Assembly (NCBI RefSeq): GCF_905220995.1 | Contig: NZ_CAJNBJ010000001.1 | Location: forward strand, 558,001-622,000 | Length of the DNA stretch: 64,000 bases | Direction of reading: 5' to 3' | Origin: Nitrospira defluvii | GTDB lineage: Bacteria; Nitrospirota; Nitrospiria; Nitrospirales; Nitrospiraceae | Shown: piece after piece, positions 50,122-59,613 of the stretch | Layout of the letters: every line of letters starts with the position of its first letter | How positions within the stretch are numbered: the stretch's first letter is position 1 | Translations under genes and position numbers: made by a program | The notes under the pieces: model-generated | What the model was told of the DNA's origin: nothing | The model's database searches: none | The model's input: the letters and a program-made list of their open reading frames with translations, nothing else

Positions 50122-51567
50122 CTATTCGCTTTGAATCGGAATGTACAGGAGACTGCCCTGTCTGTTGATGAGCAGGAGCGCGAGGTCCGTGGAGCGGAGC
50201 GGCTCGGCGAGCCGTTGAAAGGTGCTGAAATTGGGGATGGGTTGCCGGTTGAGTTCCAGAATCAGGTCGCCGGGCTGCAGCCCCGACACTTCCGCCAGGC
50301 TCCCGTCTTCGATATCCGTCACCACCAAACCAGTGTTGGCAGGAAGATCCATCTGCCGCGCCAATGCGGGCGTGATCTCATCGACGATCACGCCTGACAG
50401 GGGATGTGCCGTGGGGCCGGCCGTCTCAGCAGTCTGCGCCTTGCGTTGCCGCTCGCGTGGCGCTTCCTGCACCGTCAATTCGGCCTGCATCAAACGGGCA
50501 TCGCGGAGAAGCTCGACCCGGTGTTTGCTGCCGATGGTGGCCGCTGCCATGAGGTTGCGCAGATGGCCGCTGTCCATGACATCACGCCCATCGAACCGCA
50601 CCACCACATCGCCGCGTTTCAACCCCGCCCGTTCGGCTGAACCCTTGGCCTGCAGATCGGTGATGATCGACCCCTTCACGTCCGGGAGGTGAAAAATCTT
50701 AGCCAGCAGCGGCGTGACATCTTGCGTGGACGCGCCCAGAAATCCGCGGACCACACGGCCCGTCTTGATGAGGCTCTGCATGGCGGTCCTGGCCATGTTG
50801 CTGGGAATGGCAAACCCGACGCCGACGCTCCCGCCGGTAGGGCTGGCGATGGCTGTGTTGATCCCGACCAACTCACCATTCGTGTTCACCAATGCGCCGC
50901 CCGAATTACCGGGGTTGATCGGCGCATCGGTCTGAATGAAATCTTCCACATCGGCGACTCCCACGTCCGCACGGCCGACCGCGCTCACGATGCCGAACGT
51001 CACCGTGCGGCTCAAACCAAGCGGATTGCCGATGGCCAGGACAAAATCTCCGACCGCGAGCGCACTGGAATCACCCCAGGCCGCCGAGGGGAGGCCGGTG
51101 GCATTGATCTTCACGACGGCCACATCGGTCTTCGGATCAGTCGCAACGACACGGCCCTTGAATTGCCGTCGATCGGCCAGAATAACTTCCACATCCACCG
51201 CATCGGCGACGACATGGTTGTTCGTGATGATATAGCCGTCGGACGACACAATCACGCCGGACCCCTGTCCGTACTGGCGGCGTGGCGGCACATCCTTAAA
51301 CATGCCGAACGGCAGACCTTCATCGCTGAACGCCTGGTCGTGCACCATGACGGTGGAGGCAATACTGACGACGGCGGGAAGGACTTTCGCTGCGGTGGCC
51401 CGCACCTGTGCCTGCAAATCGCCATTGGTGCTGACCTTTGACAGACGCGGTGCAAACAGATCCGCAGCCGAGGCAGACCAATCCGGCCCGCCCCCTAACA
51501 GGGCGCCCGCGATTCCTAGAACCAACAGGCCCGCTTGTGGTCGACCTAATGACATGGCGTGAGACAT
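50122..51567 (-). CDS. HtrA/DegQ-type periplasmic serine protease
   Basis: 481 residues; start at 51567 or four codons later. A signal peptide leads to a trypsin-like domain with a full triad: H118 (NNHVV), D148 (KTDVA) and S222 (GNSGG). Two PDZ domains follow (IITDLQAKGSAERAGLKRGD and NTGLVVTDIEDGSLAEVSGL), the second ending NRQPIPNFSTF. It degrades or refolds damaged envelope proteins. Monocistronic, with its own promoter region upstream in the 120-bp gap to the P-ATPase stop. Confidence 0.93.
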   Translation of the reverse strand: MSHAMSLGRPQAGLLVLGIAGALLGGGPDWSASAADLFAPRLSKVSTNGDLQAQVRATAAKVLPAVVSIASTVMVHDQAFSDEGLPFGMFKDVPPRRQYGQGSGVIVSSDGYIITNNHVVADAVDVEVILADRRQFKGRVVATDPKTDVAVVKINATGLPSAAWGDSSALAVGDFVLAIGNPLGLSRTVTFGIVSAVGRADVGVADVEDFIQTDAPINPGNSGGALVNTNGELVGINTAIASPTGGSVGVGFAIPSNMARTAMQSLIKTGRVVRGFLGASTQDVTPLLAKIFHLPDVKGSIITDLQAKGSAERAGLKRGDVVVRFDGRDVMDSGHLRNLMAAATIGSKHRVELLRDARLMQAELTVQEAPRERQRKAQTAETAGPTAHPLSGVIVDEITPALARQMDLPANTGLVVTDIEDGSLAEVSGLQPGDLILELNRQPIPNFSTFQRLAEPLRSTDLALLLINRQGSLLYIPIQSE

Positions 51568-51687
51568 CCCTCACCGGCTACGAAAAGCTCGCTCCTTCCA
51601 GAACCGTTCGCGTTGCGCTCCCCATTCCGTCGAGCGTCAAAAATAATCCGCAGCCTATCACGCACCATCTACCTGCACACGCAGAAC

Positions 51688-54579
51688 TCATAAATCGGTC
51701 TGCCGAAGGCGTAACGCGTTCGAAATCACGGAAAGGGAACTCAATGTCATGGCAGCACTGGCGATCATCGGGCTGAGGAGAAGCCCGAACACCGGATAGA
51801 AGAGCCCGGCGGCGACCGGGACACCAATACTATTGTACACAAAGGCGAAGAAGAGATTCTGACGGATATTTCGCATGGTCGCCTTACTCAACCGATAGGC
51901 CCGGACGATTCCCCGCAAATCGCCTTTCACCAAGGTCACCCCGGCATGCTCCATCGCGACATCGGTCCCGGTACCCATGGCGATGCCGACATCCGCCTGC
52001 GCAAGGGCCGGCGCATCGTTGATGCCGTCCCCGGCCATCGCGACAACCTGGCCTTGCCGTTGTAACTCTTGCACGATCCGGCTCTTCTCTTCCGGTTTCA
52101 CGCCGGCCCTGACCTCATCCAATCCCAATTCCTTGGCTACAGCCTGCGCCGTCACGGCATGGTCGCCGGTCACCATCACCAGGCGAATGCCCTCCTGTCT
52201 CAACCAGCGGAGCGCCTCCGGCGTGGAACTCTTGATCGGGTCAGCCACGCCCAGCAAGCCGATCGCGCGGCCGTCCACGGCAACCACCATCACGGTCTGC
52301 CCTGTCTGCCGCATCAGCTCGGCATTGGCCTCCAAGTCGGCAAGCGCGGTCTCGGCGCCGACCTTTAGCTCCCGTAGCCAATCGATGGTGCCCACCGCAA
52401 CCCGCTTCGTCCCGACGGTCGCCATGACGCCTTTCCCCGCCTTCGACGTAAACCCGGTTGCCGGTTCCAAAGTGATTCCTCGCGCTTCGGCCCCGCCGAC
52501 AATCGCATTGGCGACCGGATGCTCACTCGCCCGCTCGACCGACGCGGCCAATCGCAAGAGATCCGTTTCGGACCAGGGCGACAATGCGCTGACCACCCGC
52601 AACTTCGGCTTGCCTTCCGTCAACGTCCCGGTTTTGTCGAACACCAGGGTCGTGATCTGTTCAATCCTCTCCAACGCCTCGGCCTTCTTGAACAGCACCC
52701 CGGCCGACGCCCCGCGCCCGGTCCCCACCATGATGGACATGGGCGTCGCCAACCCAAGCGCGCAAGGACAGGCGATGATCAACACCGCCACGGCATTCAA
52801 CAGGGCATGCGCAAGGCGGGGCTCCGGTCCCAGCCACGCCCACAGCAATCCACTGACGATCGCCACGCCGACAACGGTCGGCACAAAGTACCCGGCCACC
52901 ACATCGGCGGTGCGCTGGATAGGCGCTCGACTGCGTTGCGCCTCGGCCACCATTTGAACGATGTGGGACAACAGCGTATCCGCTCCCACCCGATCCGCTC
53001 GCATCACCACGCCGCCTGATCCGTTGATCGTGCCGCCGGTGACCCGGTCCCCGGCATATTTTTCGACAGGCATGGATTCGCCGGTAATCATCGATTCGTC
53101 GATCGACGTCGAACCTTCGAGTATGATTCCGTCCACCGGCACCCGTTCGCCAGGACGCACCCGCAGCCGATGGTCGACCTGCACCTGTTCAAGCGGCACA
53201 TCCTCTTCACGGCCGTCATCACGCAACAGGCGCGCGGTCTTAGGCGCCAGGCCGAGCAGCGCCCTGATCGCACCGGTCGTGCGACTCCGGGCTCGGAGTT
53301 CCAAGACCTGGCCTAAGAGCACCAACACGGTAATCACTGCCGCCGCTTCGAAATACACCGGCACCGCCCCGCTCTCAAGATGGAACGATGGCGGGATCCA
53401 CGACGGGAGCAACGTGGCAACGACGCTGTAGAGATAGGCCGTGCCGGTGCCGATCGCGATCAACGTAAACATGTTCGGGCTGCGGTGCACGATCGACGCC
53501 CAGCCGCGCTGAAAAAACGGCCATCCGGCCCAGAGCACCACCGGCGTGCTGAGCACAAACTGCACCCAGGCCGACTGGATGTCCGACAGAAGATGTTGCA
53601 TCGGATGGCCAGGAATCATATGCGACATGGCCAACAGGAACACCACCGCCGCGGGTGCCAGTGCCACCCAGAACCGTCTGGCCATATCGACCAGTTCTGG
53701 ATTCAGCTCCTCCGCGACGGTGACCGTCCGTGGCTCCAGCGCCATTCCGCACGTCGGACAGGCCCCCGGCTCCGCCTGCACGATCTCCTGATGCATCGGG
53801 CAGACATATTCCGTCTTGGTCGGCAGCGGTTGCACGGAATCCGGTTCCAAAGCCATCCCGCATTTCGGGCAAGGGACCGGCTTCTCCTCCAACACTTCAG
53901 GACACATGGGACAGACATACTTGGTCCCCGGAGGAACCGGGGTCGGAGGCATCGACTCTTTGGCGGCACCCGGCGACAAATAGCGTGACGGATCTGCGCG
54001 AAACTTGGTGAGACAACCCTGGCAGCAGAAGTGGTAGGTCGTGCCTTCGTAAGCGAAAGACCCGGCTGCCGTGGCCGGGTCCACCGTCATCCCACAGACG
54101 GGGTCAATGACCGTTGCCGTCGTCGGCCCTGCAGACGAAGCCCCCAACATGGGTAGGGCCTTTCCCCCGAACTGCCGAAGAGGCGTCGGCGGGACTGACG
54201 CGGTAGGGGCAAGGTACCGGGCCGGATCGGCGAGGAACTTCGTGAGACAGGCCTGGCAGCAGAAGTAATAGGTCTTCTGTTCATGGGTGTGGGGGCCGGC
54301 CGCCGTGGCCGGCTGGACGGTCATCCCGCAGACCGGATCGCGCTCCCCTCCTGTCACCGGCTGTTCCGGCATCGCCTGCATCATCGGCAGCGGCCGGCGG
54401 CCTGGCTGTTGAGCACCGACCCGGGCGGGGACTGCCTTCGTCACGTACTGAGTCGGCTGGGCGCGGAACCGGTCGAGGCAGTGGAGGCTGCAGAAATAGT
54501 AAGTCTGGCCCTCATGTTCCGCATACCCCGCCGCCTGGTCCGGCTCCACCGTCATGCCGCAGACTGGATCACGTGCCAT
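51688..54579 (-). CDS. Copper-type heavy-metal P1B-ATPase with three YHS and two metal-binding domains
   Basis: 963 residues. The N-terminus has three YHS domains (residues 3-46, 80-123, 158-201; each starts DPVCGMT) and two heavy-metal-binding zinc-ribbon-like domains (about 220-246 and 257-283; YVCPM ... CPxCGMALEP). The ATPase core has CPC in TM6 (604-606), the phosphorylation motif DKTGT (648-652) and a GDGINDAP hinge. CPC and the MxxxS-type C-terminal TMs indicate Cu(I) export. Three tandem YHS domains are more than usual. Confidence 0.92.
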   Translation of the reverse strand: MARDPVCGMTVEPDQAAGYAEHEGQTYYFCSLHCLDRFRAQPTQYVTKAVPARVGAQQPGRRPLPMMQAMPEQPVTGGERDPVCGMTVQPATAAGPHTHEQKTYYFCCQACLTKFLADPARYLAPTASVPPTPLRQFGGKALPMLGASSAGPTTATVIDPVCGMTVDPATAAGSFAYEGTTYHFCCQGCLTKFRADPSRYLSPGAAKESMPPTPVPPGTKYVCPMCPEVLEEKPVPCPKCGMALEPDSVQPLPTKTEYVCPMHQEIVQAEPGACPTCGMALEPRTVTVAEELNPELVDMARRFWVALAPAAVVFLLAMSHMIPGHPMQHLLSDIQSAWVQFVLSTPVVLWAGWPFFQRGWASIVHRSPNMFTLIAIGTGTAYLYSVVATLLPSWIPPSFHLESGAVPVYFEAAAVITVLVLLGQVLELRARSRTTGAIRALLGLAPKTARLLRDDGREEDVPLEQVQVDHRLRVRPGERVPVDGIILEGSTSIDESMITGESMPVEKYAGDRVTGGTINGSGGVVMRADRVGADTLLSHIVQMVAEAQRSRAPIQRTADVVAGYFVPTVVGVAIVSGLLWAWLGPEPRLAHALLNAVAVLIIACPCALGLATPMSIMVGTGRGASAGVLFKKAEALERIEQITTLVFDKTGTLTEGKPKLRVVSALSPWSETDLLRLAASVERASEHPVANAIVGGAEARGITLEPATGFTSKAGKGVMATVGTKRVAVGTIDWLRELKVGAETALADLEANAELMRQTGQTVMVVAVDGRAIGLLGVADPIKSSTPEALRWLRQEGIRLVMVTGDHAVTAQAVAKELGLDEVRAGVKPEEKSRIVQELQRQGQVVAMAGDGINDAPALAQADVGIAMGTGTDVAMEHAGVTLVKGDLRGIVRAYRLSKATMRNIRQNLFFAFVYNSIGVPVAAGLFYPVFGLLLSPMIASAAMTLSSLSVISNALRLRQTDL

Positions 54580-54715
54580 GCATTACTCCGCTGGGAAGCG
54601 AAGAGCGTATGGCCGATGGCATATGGCGTCCAGTCAAGAGTCGGAAGAACCAAACCTTCCGTCACTCCCGTCTCTCTCCTGCTATCAGCCACAAGCCATC
54701 AGCTATTCGCCCCGA
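54580..54715. other. Intergenic low-complexity region
   Basis: The gap between the DsbA-like gene and the P-ATPase gene contains units such as TATGGCCGATGGCATATGGC and CAGCCACAAGCCATCAGC, like those between ispA and hpnA. No gene seen. Confidence 0.4.
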
Positions 54716-55363
54716 CTATTTTTTCGCGCTGTCTCCATCCAGAATGCTCTGGATGATCAGCTTCAGGTTTTCCGGATCGATCTGTTCGACCTTGATGTTG
54801 CCGTCGAGCAATACCGTCGGGGTCTGCTGGACCTTGATGCGATCACCCCATCGACGCCCGTCTTCAAAGGCCTTGGCCGGCTTGGCACTGGCCAATCCCT
54901 CTTCGAACGCGGCGGGATTTAGTCCGACCTCGCGGATCAGCACTTCCCGAATGGCCTTATCGATGATCCCGATCTTGTCTGTATGGATGGTCCGGAACAA
55001 AGCCCGCTTCATCTCGTTGCCCTTGCCCATGGTCTTGGCCTGCTCGTACATATCGAAGGCTGTCGGCAGCTTACCGGGAATGACAGGATAGCCCACCATG
55101 ACCGCTTCGAGTTTGTTCCCGAATGCCTTCTCCAGAATCGCCAATCCTTCGCCGTCAAACCGATGGCAATGCGGACAATAGAAATCGGCAAACTCCACCA
55201 ACTGAACCTTCCCCGGCTTGTGCGTCGACTTTTCTTCGCTCAAGATTTGAAAGTTGCCTTTCAATTCAGGTTTCCCCGCCTGCGCGATGCCCGAAAAACC
55301 GAGCCATGCCATCACCATCAGCCCCATGAACAGACCACCGTGCCACACTCGACGCTTCACCAT
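54716..55363 (-). CDS. DsbA-like thiol:disulfide oxidoreductase
   Basis: 215 residues from the ATG at 55361-55363, which has AAAGGAG 8 bp upstream; an ATG 60 bp further out has no such site. A signal peptide precedes a thioredoxin fold with CPHC at 63-66 (VEFADFYCPHCHRFDG) and the cis-Pro loop QQTPTVLLDG. CPHC is the oxidising DsbA type. It probably forms disulfides in exported proteins, such as the Cys-rich and cytochrome proteins nearby. The divergent neighbour is an Slp lipoprotein. Confidence 0.9.
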   Translation of the reverse strand: MVKRRVWHGGLFMGLMVMAWLGFSGIAQAGKPELKGNFQILSEEKSTHKPGKVQLVEFADFYCPHCHRFDGEGLAILEKAFGNKLEAVMVGYPVIPGKLPTAFDMYEQAKTMGKGNEMKRALFRTIHTDKIGIIDKAIREVLIREVGLNPAAFEEGLASAKPAKAFEDGRRWGDRIKVQQTPTVLLDGNIKVEQIDPENLKLIIQSILDGDSAKK

Positions 55364-55450
55364 ACGCTGCACTCCTTTTTCCAACAGGACTCGCTTCAGC
55401 GGACTCGTGGGCATTATAAACAATGCTCACGATCTTCCACGTCTGTTATA

Positions 55451-56011
55451 ATGCCAACGATGCGGGGCAAACTTCTACAGGGGATCGGTATTTTCTGCCT
55501 TACCGCAGTGCTGACGGCCTGCGCGACGTCCGCGGACCAGCGTGAGTCGGCCGACGGCAGCCCCCCGTCTCCGCCGTTCTCTCAAATCAAGGCGACGCCG
55601 GAATCCTTCAAAGGACAGACGCTCGTGCTCGGCGGGCAAGTCCTTTCGGCCCGCCGCCTGAAAGACGGCACACGTCTCGAAGTACTCCAGCTACCGCTGA
55701 ACAACGCCCAGCAGCCGTCGCTGGATCTGATGAAATCCCAAGGTCGCTTCGTGGCCATTCAACGTGAATTTCTCGACCCGGCCACAGTGCCTCCCGGTAC
55801 CTTCCTCACCGTCACCGGCGAACTGACCGGTTCGGTCACCCTGCCGTTGGATGAAACGGATTACGTCTATCCGGTGATCGACATCAAGAGCTTCCGCACC
55901 TGGATTCCGTCACAAGACTCGGATCAATTCCGATACCGCCCCTATCCCTACTACAGCCCGTTCTGGCATCCCTATTGGGGACCGTACGGACGGTTCCCTT
56001 ATTACTGGTAA
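55451..56011 (+). CDS. Slp-family outer-membrane lipoprotein
   Basis: About 186 residues from the ATG at 55451 (the next ATG, 9 bp on, is equally possible). The lipobox is VLTAC. The core FSQIKATPESFKGQTLVLGG, then LDLMKSQGRFVAIQREFLDP and GTFLTVTGELTGSVTLP is Slp-like. The tail is Tyr/Pro/Trp-rich (RYRPYPYYSPFWHPYWGPYG). TATAAT at 55447-55452 overlaps this start, so a longer leader or a leaderless transcript is possible. The function of Slp proteins is stress-related and unclear. Confidence 0.84.
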   Translation: MPTMRGKLLQGIGIFCLTAVLTACATSADQRESADGSPPSPPFSQIKATPESFKGQTLVLGGQVLSARRLKDGTRLEVLQLPLNNAQQPSLDLMKSQGRFVAIQREFLDPATVPPGTFLTVTGELTGSVTLPLDETDYVYPVIDIKSFRTWIPSQDSDQFRYRPYPYYSPFWHPYWGPYGRFPYYW

Positions 56012-56113
56012 CCGTCCGGCCCTTGCCCCTCGACCCACCGGCGCGCACGAAACAAACCTGGCCGCCGGCCTCGTTACGCCTACCGAATCGCACAGCTGCG
56101 TGCCCTTGAACGA

Positions 56114-56149
56114 GAACGCCCCGTCCATCTGGAGATGAACGGGGCGTTC
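56114..56149. terminator. Long-stem convergent terminator
   Basis: GAACGCCCCGT (56114-56124) pairs with ACGGGGCGTTC (56139-56149), extended inward by ATCT/AGAT. It lies between the plus-strand Slp gene and the minus-strand cupredoxin-like gene. There is no clear T-run, but the stem is strong. Confidence 0.6.
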
Positions 56150-56172
56150 CCACAACCGACTCGCTTCGGTCG

Positions 56173-56652
56173 TTACTTAATCATGATCAACTGGCCACCC
56201 GGCTGCTTCGGGTTCAACTGATCCCGATAGGACAGCGTGTTGCCCTGCGTGGCGTTGAACAGGTCGCTCGTCGGGACACCGATGTACTTGGTCTCACCGG
56301 GCTTGAGGACCACTTCCGCCTTCAGCACGAACGGCGAGGCCGCGTTGACCGGATCCGTCATCTGGAAACCACGCTCCGTGGAGGTGTTATTCGTCACCTT
56401 CAGCAAGACCGGGCGGCCGGGACGGACTTTGAAGTCGATGACAGTGGTCGGTGGATACCAGGCCTTGAGGCCGCCCACTTCCACCGCAAACAATTGCGCA
56501 TCCACTTCCAATTCCTTGAACGGCTGGCCGACCACAGAACCGGTCTCGAGGTCGCCCACTTCGACGCCGCCGGCTTGCAACGCCCAGGCTCCGGTCGCAC
56601 TCGACAACAGACTCAACGCGCCAAAAAACAATACTGCACTCCTGCTCAGCAT
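56173..56652 (-). CDS. Exported cupredoxin-like protein
   Basis: 159 residues from the ATG at 56650-56652, which has AGGAGG 7 bp upstream; a GTG two codons earlier is less likely. A signal peptide precedes a beta-sandwich with FKVRPGRPVLLKVTNNTSTE, then VVLKPGETKYIGVPTSDLF, which resembles cupredoxins. The usual His-Cys-His copper ligand set is not evident, so it may not bind copper. Nearby are Slp, SmbP and a copper ATPase, which points to metal-related physiology. Confidence 0.68.
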   Translation of the reverse strand: MLSRSAVLFFGALSLLSSATGAWALQAGGVEVGDLETGSVVGQPFKELEVDAQLFAVEVGGLKAWYPPTTVIDFKVRPGRPVLLKVTNNTSTERGFQMTDPVNAASPFVLKAEVVLKPGETKYIGVPTSDLFNATQGNTLSYRDQLNPKQPGGQLIMIK

Positions 56653-56670
56653 ACACAACCTCCTGTCAGG

Positions 56671-57015
56671 TTAAAGGGATGAAGACGAACGATGCTCCTG
56701 CGCCAGGCACGGAGGAAGACCAGTGCCTTCCAGCACCTGACCGCCGACAATGTGACCATCCATGATGAGAAATAACACTTTCATCCGCTTGGTATTATCA
56801 GAAAATTTGCCGCTGGCCACTGCCAGCACTTCGTGCGACCCGTCTGGCTGCGGATGATCGGCTTCGATCATCACGTAGTACGAATCGAATCCCTCAAATT
56901 CCCGATTGAACGCCTGCGCCCGCAACAATCGCTCGAGCGTGTCGTCCGCCGCCCACCCCGCCGTTCCACCGACCAGCACCAGGATGTGCAGCAGGGCGAT
57001 GAAGAGTTTTCGCAT
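56671..57015 (-). CDS. Small exported protein of unknown function
   Basis: 114 residues with a signal peptide (LFIALLHILVLVGGTAGWA) and a short mature part (RAQAFNREFEGFDSYYVMIE, then SHEVLAVASGKFSDNTKRMK). The C-terminus (GLPPCLAQEHRSSSSL) has one Cys. No family recognised. It lies 18 bp upstream of the cupredoxin-like gene on the same strand, so the pair may be co-transcribed. Confidence 0.62.
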   Translation of the reverse strand: MRKLFIALLHILVLVGGTAGWAADDTLERLLRAQAFNREFEGFDSYYVMIEADHPQPDGSHEVLAVASGKFSDNTKRMKVLFLIMDGHIVGGQVLEGTGLPPCLAQEHRSSSSL

Positions 57016-57206
57016 GGGGCTACCTCCCTAGGGTGAGGAGTTATAGCCCCGGCAAGCCCGGCCGTCTACAGACGCCCGCTCATGGATGCCAACGGATGCT
57101 ACACGATCGACTAGGGTGAAGTCGATAAGAAGAAATGCCTTCGGGGTCGATCCGGCCGGAGACGTCTCACGTGAGTTCTAGCCGCAGCACGGGGACGAAC
57201 ACGCGC

Positions 57207-57503
57207 CTACTTCTTCGCCTTGCCCTTTTTGCCTGAAGCCTGCTCCGCATGCGCCAGCGATTCCTCGGCATGTTTGACGGCTTCCTTGGCATGCTCCAGC
57301 GCTTCCTTCGCATGGGGATCGTTGCTCGCCTTGACTGATTCCTCCAGATGCTTGATGGCTTCCTTCTCGTGCTCCACGCCCTCTTTGGCATGTTTGATGG
57401 TTTCCTTCACATGCCCGCCGTCGGCCAGGGCATAACCCATCGGCGCGGCCAGCACCAGCATGGACAACGACAACACCACCATGGCAGTACGTACGTGAGT
57501 CAT
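57207..57503 (-). CDS. SmbP-like small metal-binding protein
   Basis: 98 residues from the ATG at 57501-57503, with GGAGG 7 bp upstream. After a signal peptide ending YALADGG, the mature protein is an almost perfect helical repeat: KETIKHAKEGVEHEKEAIKH, LEESVKASNDPHAKEALEHA, KEAVKHAEESLAHAEQ. Eight His residues fall on a regular spacing. This is the SmbP pattern first described in Nitrosomonas, a periplasmic protein that binds copper and other metals. The Lys/Gly-rich tail is short. Confidence 0.88.
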   Translation of the reverse strand: MTHVRTAMVVLSLSMLVLAAPMGYALADGGHVKETIKHAKEGVEHEKEAIKHLEESVKASNDPHAKEALEHAKEAVKHAEESLAHAEQASGKKGKAKK

Positions 57504-57631
57504 AATCATTCCTCCTCGGTAAATAAGTGGCCCGACGAATGTCGTGGGGCGCATTGTACAACATTCGACACGGATTGTTGAGTGACGGAGAGACTGGGGC
57601 TGGTGCAGGAAAGACAGGAACGATGGTGGGA

Positions 57632-57661
57632 GAGGGAAGCGTATGGGCGTACGCTTCCCTC
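57632..57661 (-). terminator. Perfect 12-bp hairpin
   Basis: GAGGGAAGCGTA (57632-57643) and TACGCTTCCCTC (57650-57661) flank TGGGCG. It lies downstream of the P460-like gene and upstream of smbP, both on the minus strand. No T-run is seen on either side. Confidence 0.5.
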
Positions 57662-57718
57662 ATCGGGGCTCACTGCGTGGTCAGCGCAGTCCAACCGTCG
57701 AGCCCCGTCCACCGATCG

Positions 57719-58243
57719 TCAGCTGTGGGTCGGCGACAACCATGGCAGACGACAGATCCCGCATCGGCCAGGCTCCGTCGTCGCTGGGGAACCGGCCGCA
57801 TTCCAACTGGCATAGATCCAGGACTCCCGCTGCCCGCATCCCCGGCTGTTCATGCTCATACCGGCACACTTCTCCATGGCAAACAGGGAGGGACGCGACC
57901 CCTCTCCCACTGCACGCGACGGGTAGGGCTGGGATTCCACCACGAACACCGTGCCGACCGGGAAGGACTCGGAGTCGGTCGTCAGCAGCGCCTTGGGACA
58001 CACGTAGAATCGTAGCTGCTGCGTCCCCTCCCGCGACTCGACCATCGACGCCAGGCTCGGCCAATCTCGATACCCGAACGGGATCAGCAGACCGGCGGCG
58101 GGGGGAGCCGGCGACCAGCCTTCGCTGATATCCAACGCCAAGGCCAACAATCGCACCACGGCGACGCTCAAGCCTGCGTCGTGATGAGGTGCCCCGACAA
58201 TCTGAGTTCGCTGGGGTGCTGCCACTGCGTGACTAACCGGCAT
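57719..58243 (-). CDS. Cytochrome P460-like protein with altered haem motif
   Basis: 174 residues. The middle matches the P460 domain: FGYRDWPSLASMVESREG, FYVCPKALLTTDSESFPVGT and VFVVESQPY, with WIYASWNA near the end. The expected C-terminal CxxCH is CGICR (161-165): Cys 161 and Cys 164 are present but His is Arg. No strong signal peptide is obvious; the first 30 residues are only moderately hydrophobic, and a TTG start at residue 25 is possible. Covalent haem or the axial ligand may therefore be lost, or this is a relic. Confidence 0.72.
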   Translation of the reverse strand: MPVSHAVAAPQRTQIVGAPHHDAGLSVAVVRLLALALDISEGWSPAPPAAGLLIPFGYRDWPSLASMVESREGTQQLRFYVCPKALLTTDSESFPVGTVFVVESQPYPSRAVGEGSRPSLFAMEKCAGMSMNSRGCGQRESWIYASWNAAGSPATTEPGRCGICRLPWLSPTHS

Positions 58244-58274
58244 GAGACACCTTCCTTTCTGATCCTGAGGACGA

Positions 58275-59420
58275 TTACCGCCGAACCTCGCCGACGGTCT
58301 GGCCCAGGCGACGCCCGGCCCCTTGCTTCACCGCTTCCGACTGGACCCGCGCGCGAATCGAGGCAGCCCGCGCTGCGAACAACCCCGCTTCTACCGGCTG
58401 TCCCAGCACATTGAGCACACGCGCATACCGTTCCGCCAACAGCCCGACGGTGGGATGGTGTAATCCGAGCTTCTGTTGCTGGATGACCAGCGCCCGCTGG
58501 TAGAGAAGCTGTGCCTGCATCACCAACCCCTGCTCATCCGCCAGAAAGGCCATGTTGCCGAGGATGGTGCCGGTCAAAGAAGCCTGCGGACCCGAGGCTC
58601 GCTCGGCGATGGCGAGCGCTTCGTCGAACAATCGTTGGGCCGCAGGATACAACCCCTCGGCCTGATAGAGGCACGCGGCATTGTTCAATCCCATCGCCAC
58701 GGCCGGGTGGTCGCTCCCAAAATGTCGCCGGCGTACCCTCAAGGCCCGTTCATACAACGGTTCGGCCCACGCATACATCCCGCGCCCTTTGTACAACGCG
58801 GCCAGGTTATTGAGCACCGGCCCCAACTCGACATGATCAGGGCCGTGCGCCTGCTCCATCAGCGTGAGCGCCAACTGGTATGAGGATTCGGCTGCCGTTT
58901 CGCGCCCCTGCTTACGATAGAGTTCGGCCAGGTTGTTCAAGCTGATCGCCACATCGGGGTGCGCCCCGCCCAGCGTCTTGCGTTCGATCGTCAGCACCCG
59001 CTCGTACAAGGGCTCGGCCGCTTCCCACTCGCCCCTGGCATGGGCAATTTCCGCCAGGTTGTTCAACGCCGCGGCGACATCTTCGTGCTCCGGGCCTCGT
59101 TGCGCTTCCCAAATGCCGAGTGCGCGCGTATAAAGCGATTCGGCCTCCGTGAGTCGCCCCTGGTCGTGGTACAGCAACCCCAAGTTGTTCGCGGCCAGCG
59201 CCACTCGACCCTCATCGGCGCGAAGCTGCTCGGCTTCCCGCAAGACCTGCATCAAGAGCGGTTCAGCCTCGGCATAGTGGGCCGCTTCCCTGGCCTTCAC
59301 CCCGGCCTCGAAGCGCTGCATCCAGCCATCCACCTCCGTGGCACCGAGCCCGGTCGCGCCATAGAACACCATCAGCGCGAACAGGCCGACGAGCCCTATC
59401 TGATACCGCCGCTGTTTCAT
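58275..59420 (-). CDS. Exported TPR-repeat protein
   Basis: 381 residues. A signal peptide (IGLVGLFALMVFYGATGLGA) is followed by about seven TPR units of the nephrocystin/kinesin-light-chain type, each with a similar signature (LNNLAEIAHARGEWEAAEPL, LNNLAALYKGRGMYAWAEPL, LNNAACLYQAEGLYPAAQRL). The C-terminal fragment is Arg/Ala-rich. TPR scaffolds hold multi-protein complexes, and an exported one may organise periplasmic proteins. The start is set to the second in-frame Met (MKQRRYQ). Confidence 0.88.
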   Translation of the reverse strand: MKQRRYQIGLVGLFALMVFYGATGLGATEVDGWMQRFEAGVKAREAAHYAEAEPLLMQVLREAEQLRADEGRVALAANNLGLLYHDQGRLTEAESLYTRALGIWEAQRGPEHEDVAAALNNLAEIAHARGEWEAAEPLYERVLTIERKTLGGAHPDVAISLNNLAELYRKQGRETAAESSYQLALTLMEQAHGPDHVELGPVLNNLAALYKGRGMYAWAEPLYERALRVRRRHFGSDHPAVAMGLNNAACLYQAEGLYPAAQRLFDEALAIAERASGPQASLTGTILGNMAFLADEQGLVMQAQLLYQRALVIQQQKLGLHHPTVGLLAERYARVLNVLGQPVEAGLFAARAASIRARVQSEAVKQGAGRRLGQTVGEVRR

Positions 59421-59525
59421 CCGATCACCCATCATGGTCGATTGCCTCCACCCTTTCGATCAACTCCGGCTTATCCCGTCCTCCTTGTCCGACTCGACAG
59501 CCCCTGCGCCGAGCCCCCCGGAGGG

Positions 59526-59561
59526 CCGGGGTGAAGGGGGAGGCCATCCCATTCACCCCGG
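59526..59561 (-). terminator. 10-bp hairpin downstream of the HTH gene
   Basis: CCGGGGTGAA (59526-59535) and TTCACCCCGG (59552-59561) form a perfect stem, about 50 bp after the HTH gene stop. There is no T-run. Confidence 0.45.
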
Positions 59562-59613
59562 GGAGGCAGATCCTGAAGAAGGGTGCACAACCTCAGGATC
59601 CGTCACGATTCGC

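Noticed and set aside
54983-55450. Long N-terminal extension of the Slp lipoprotein
   Set aside because: The extension runs antisense through the DsbA-like gene, and the lipoprotein signal starts only at 55451 or 55460.
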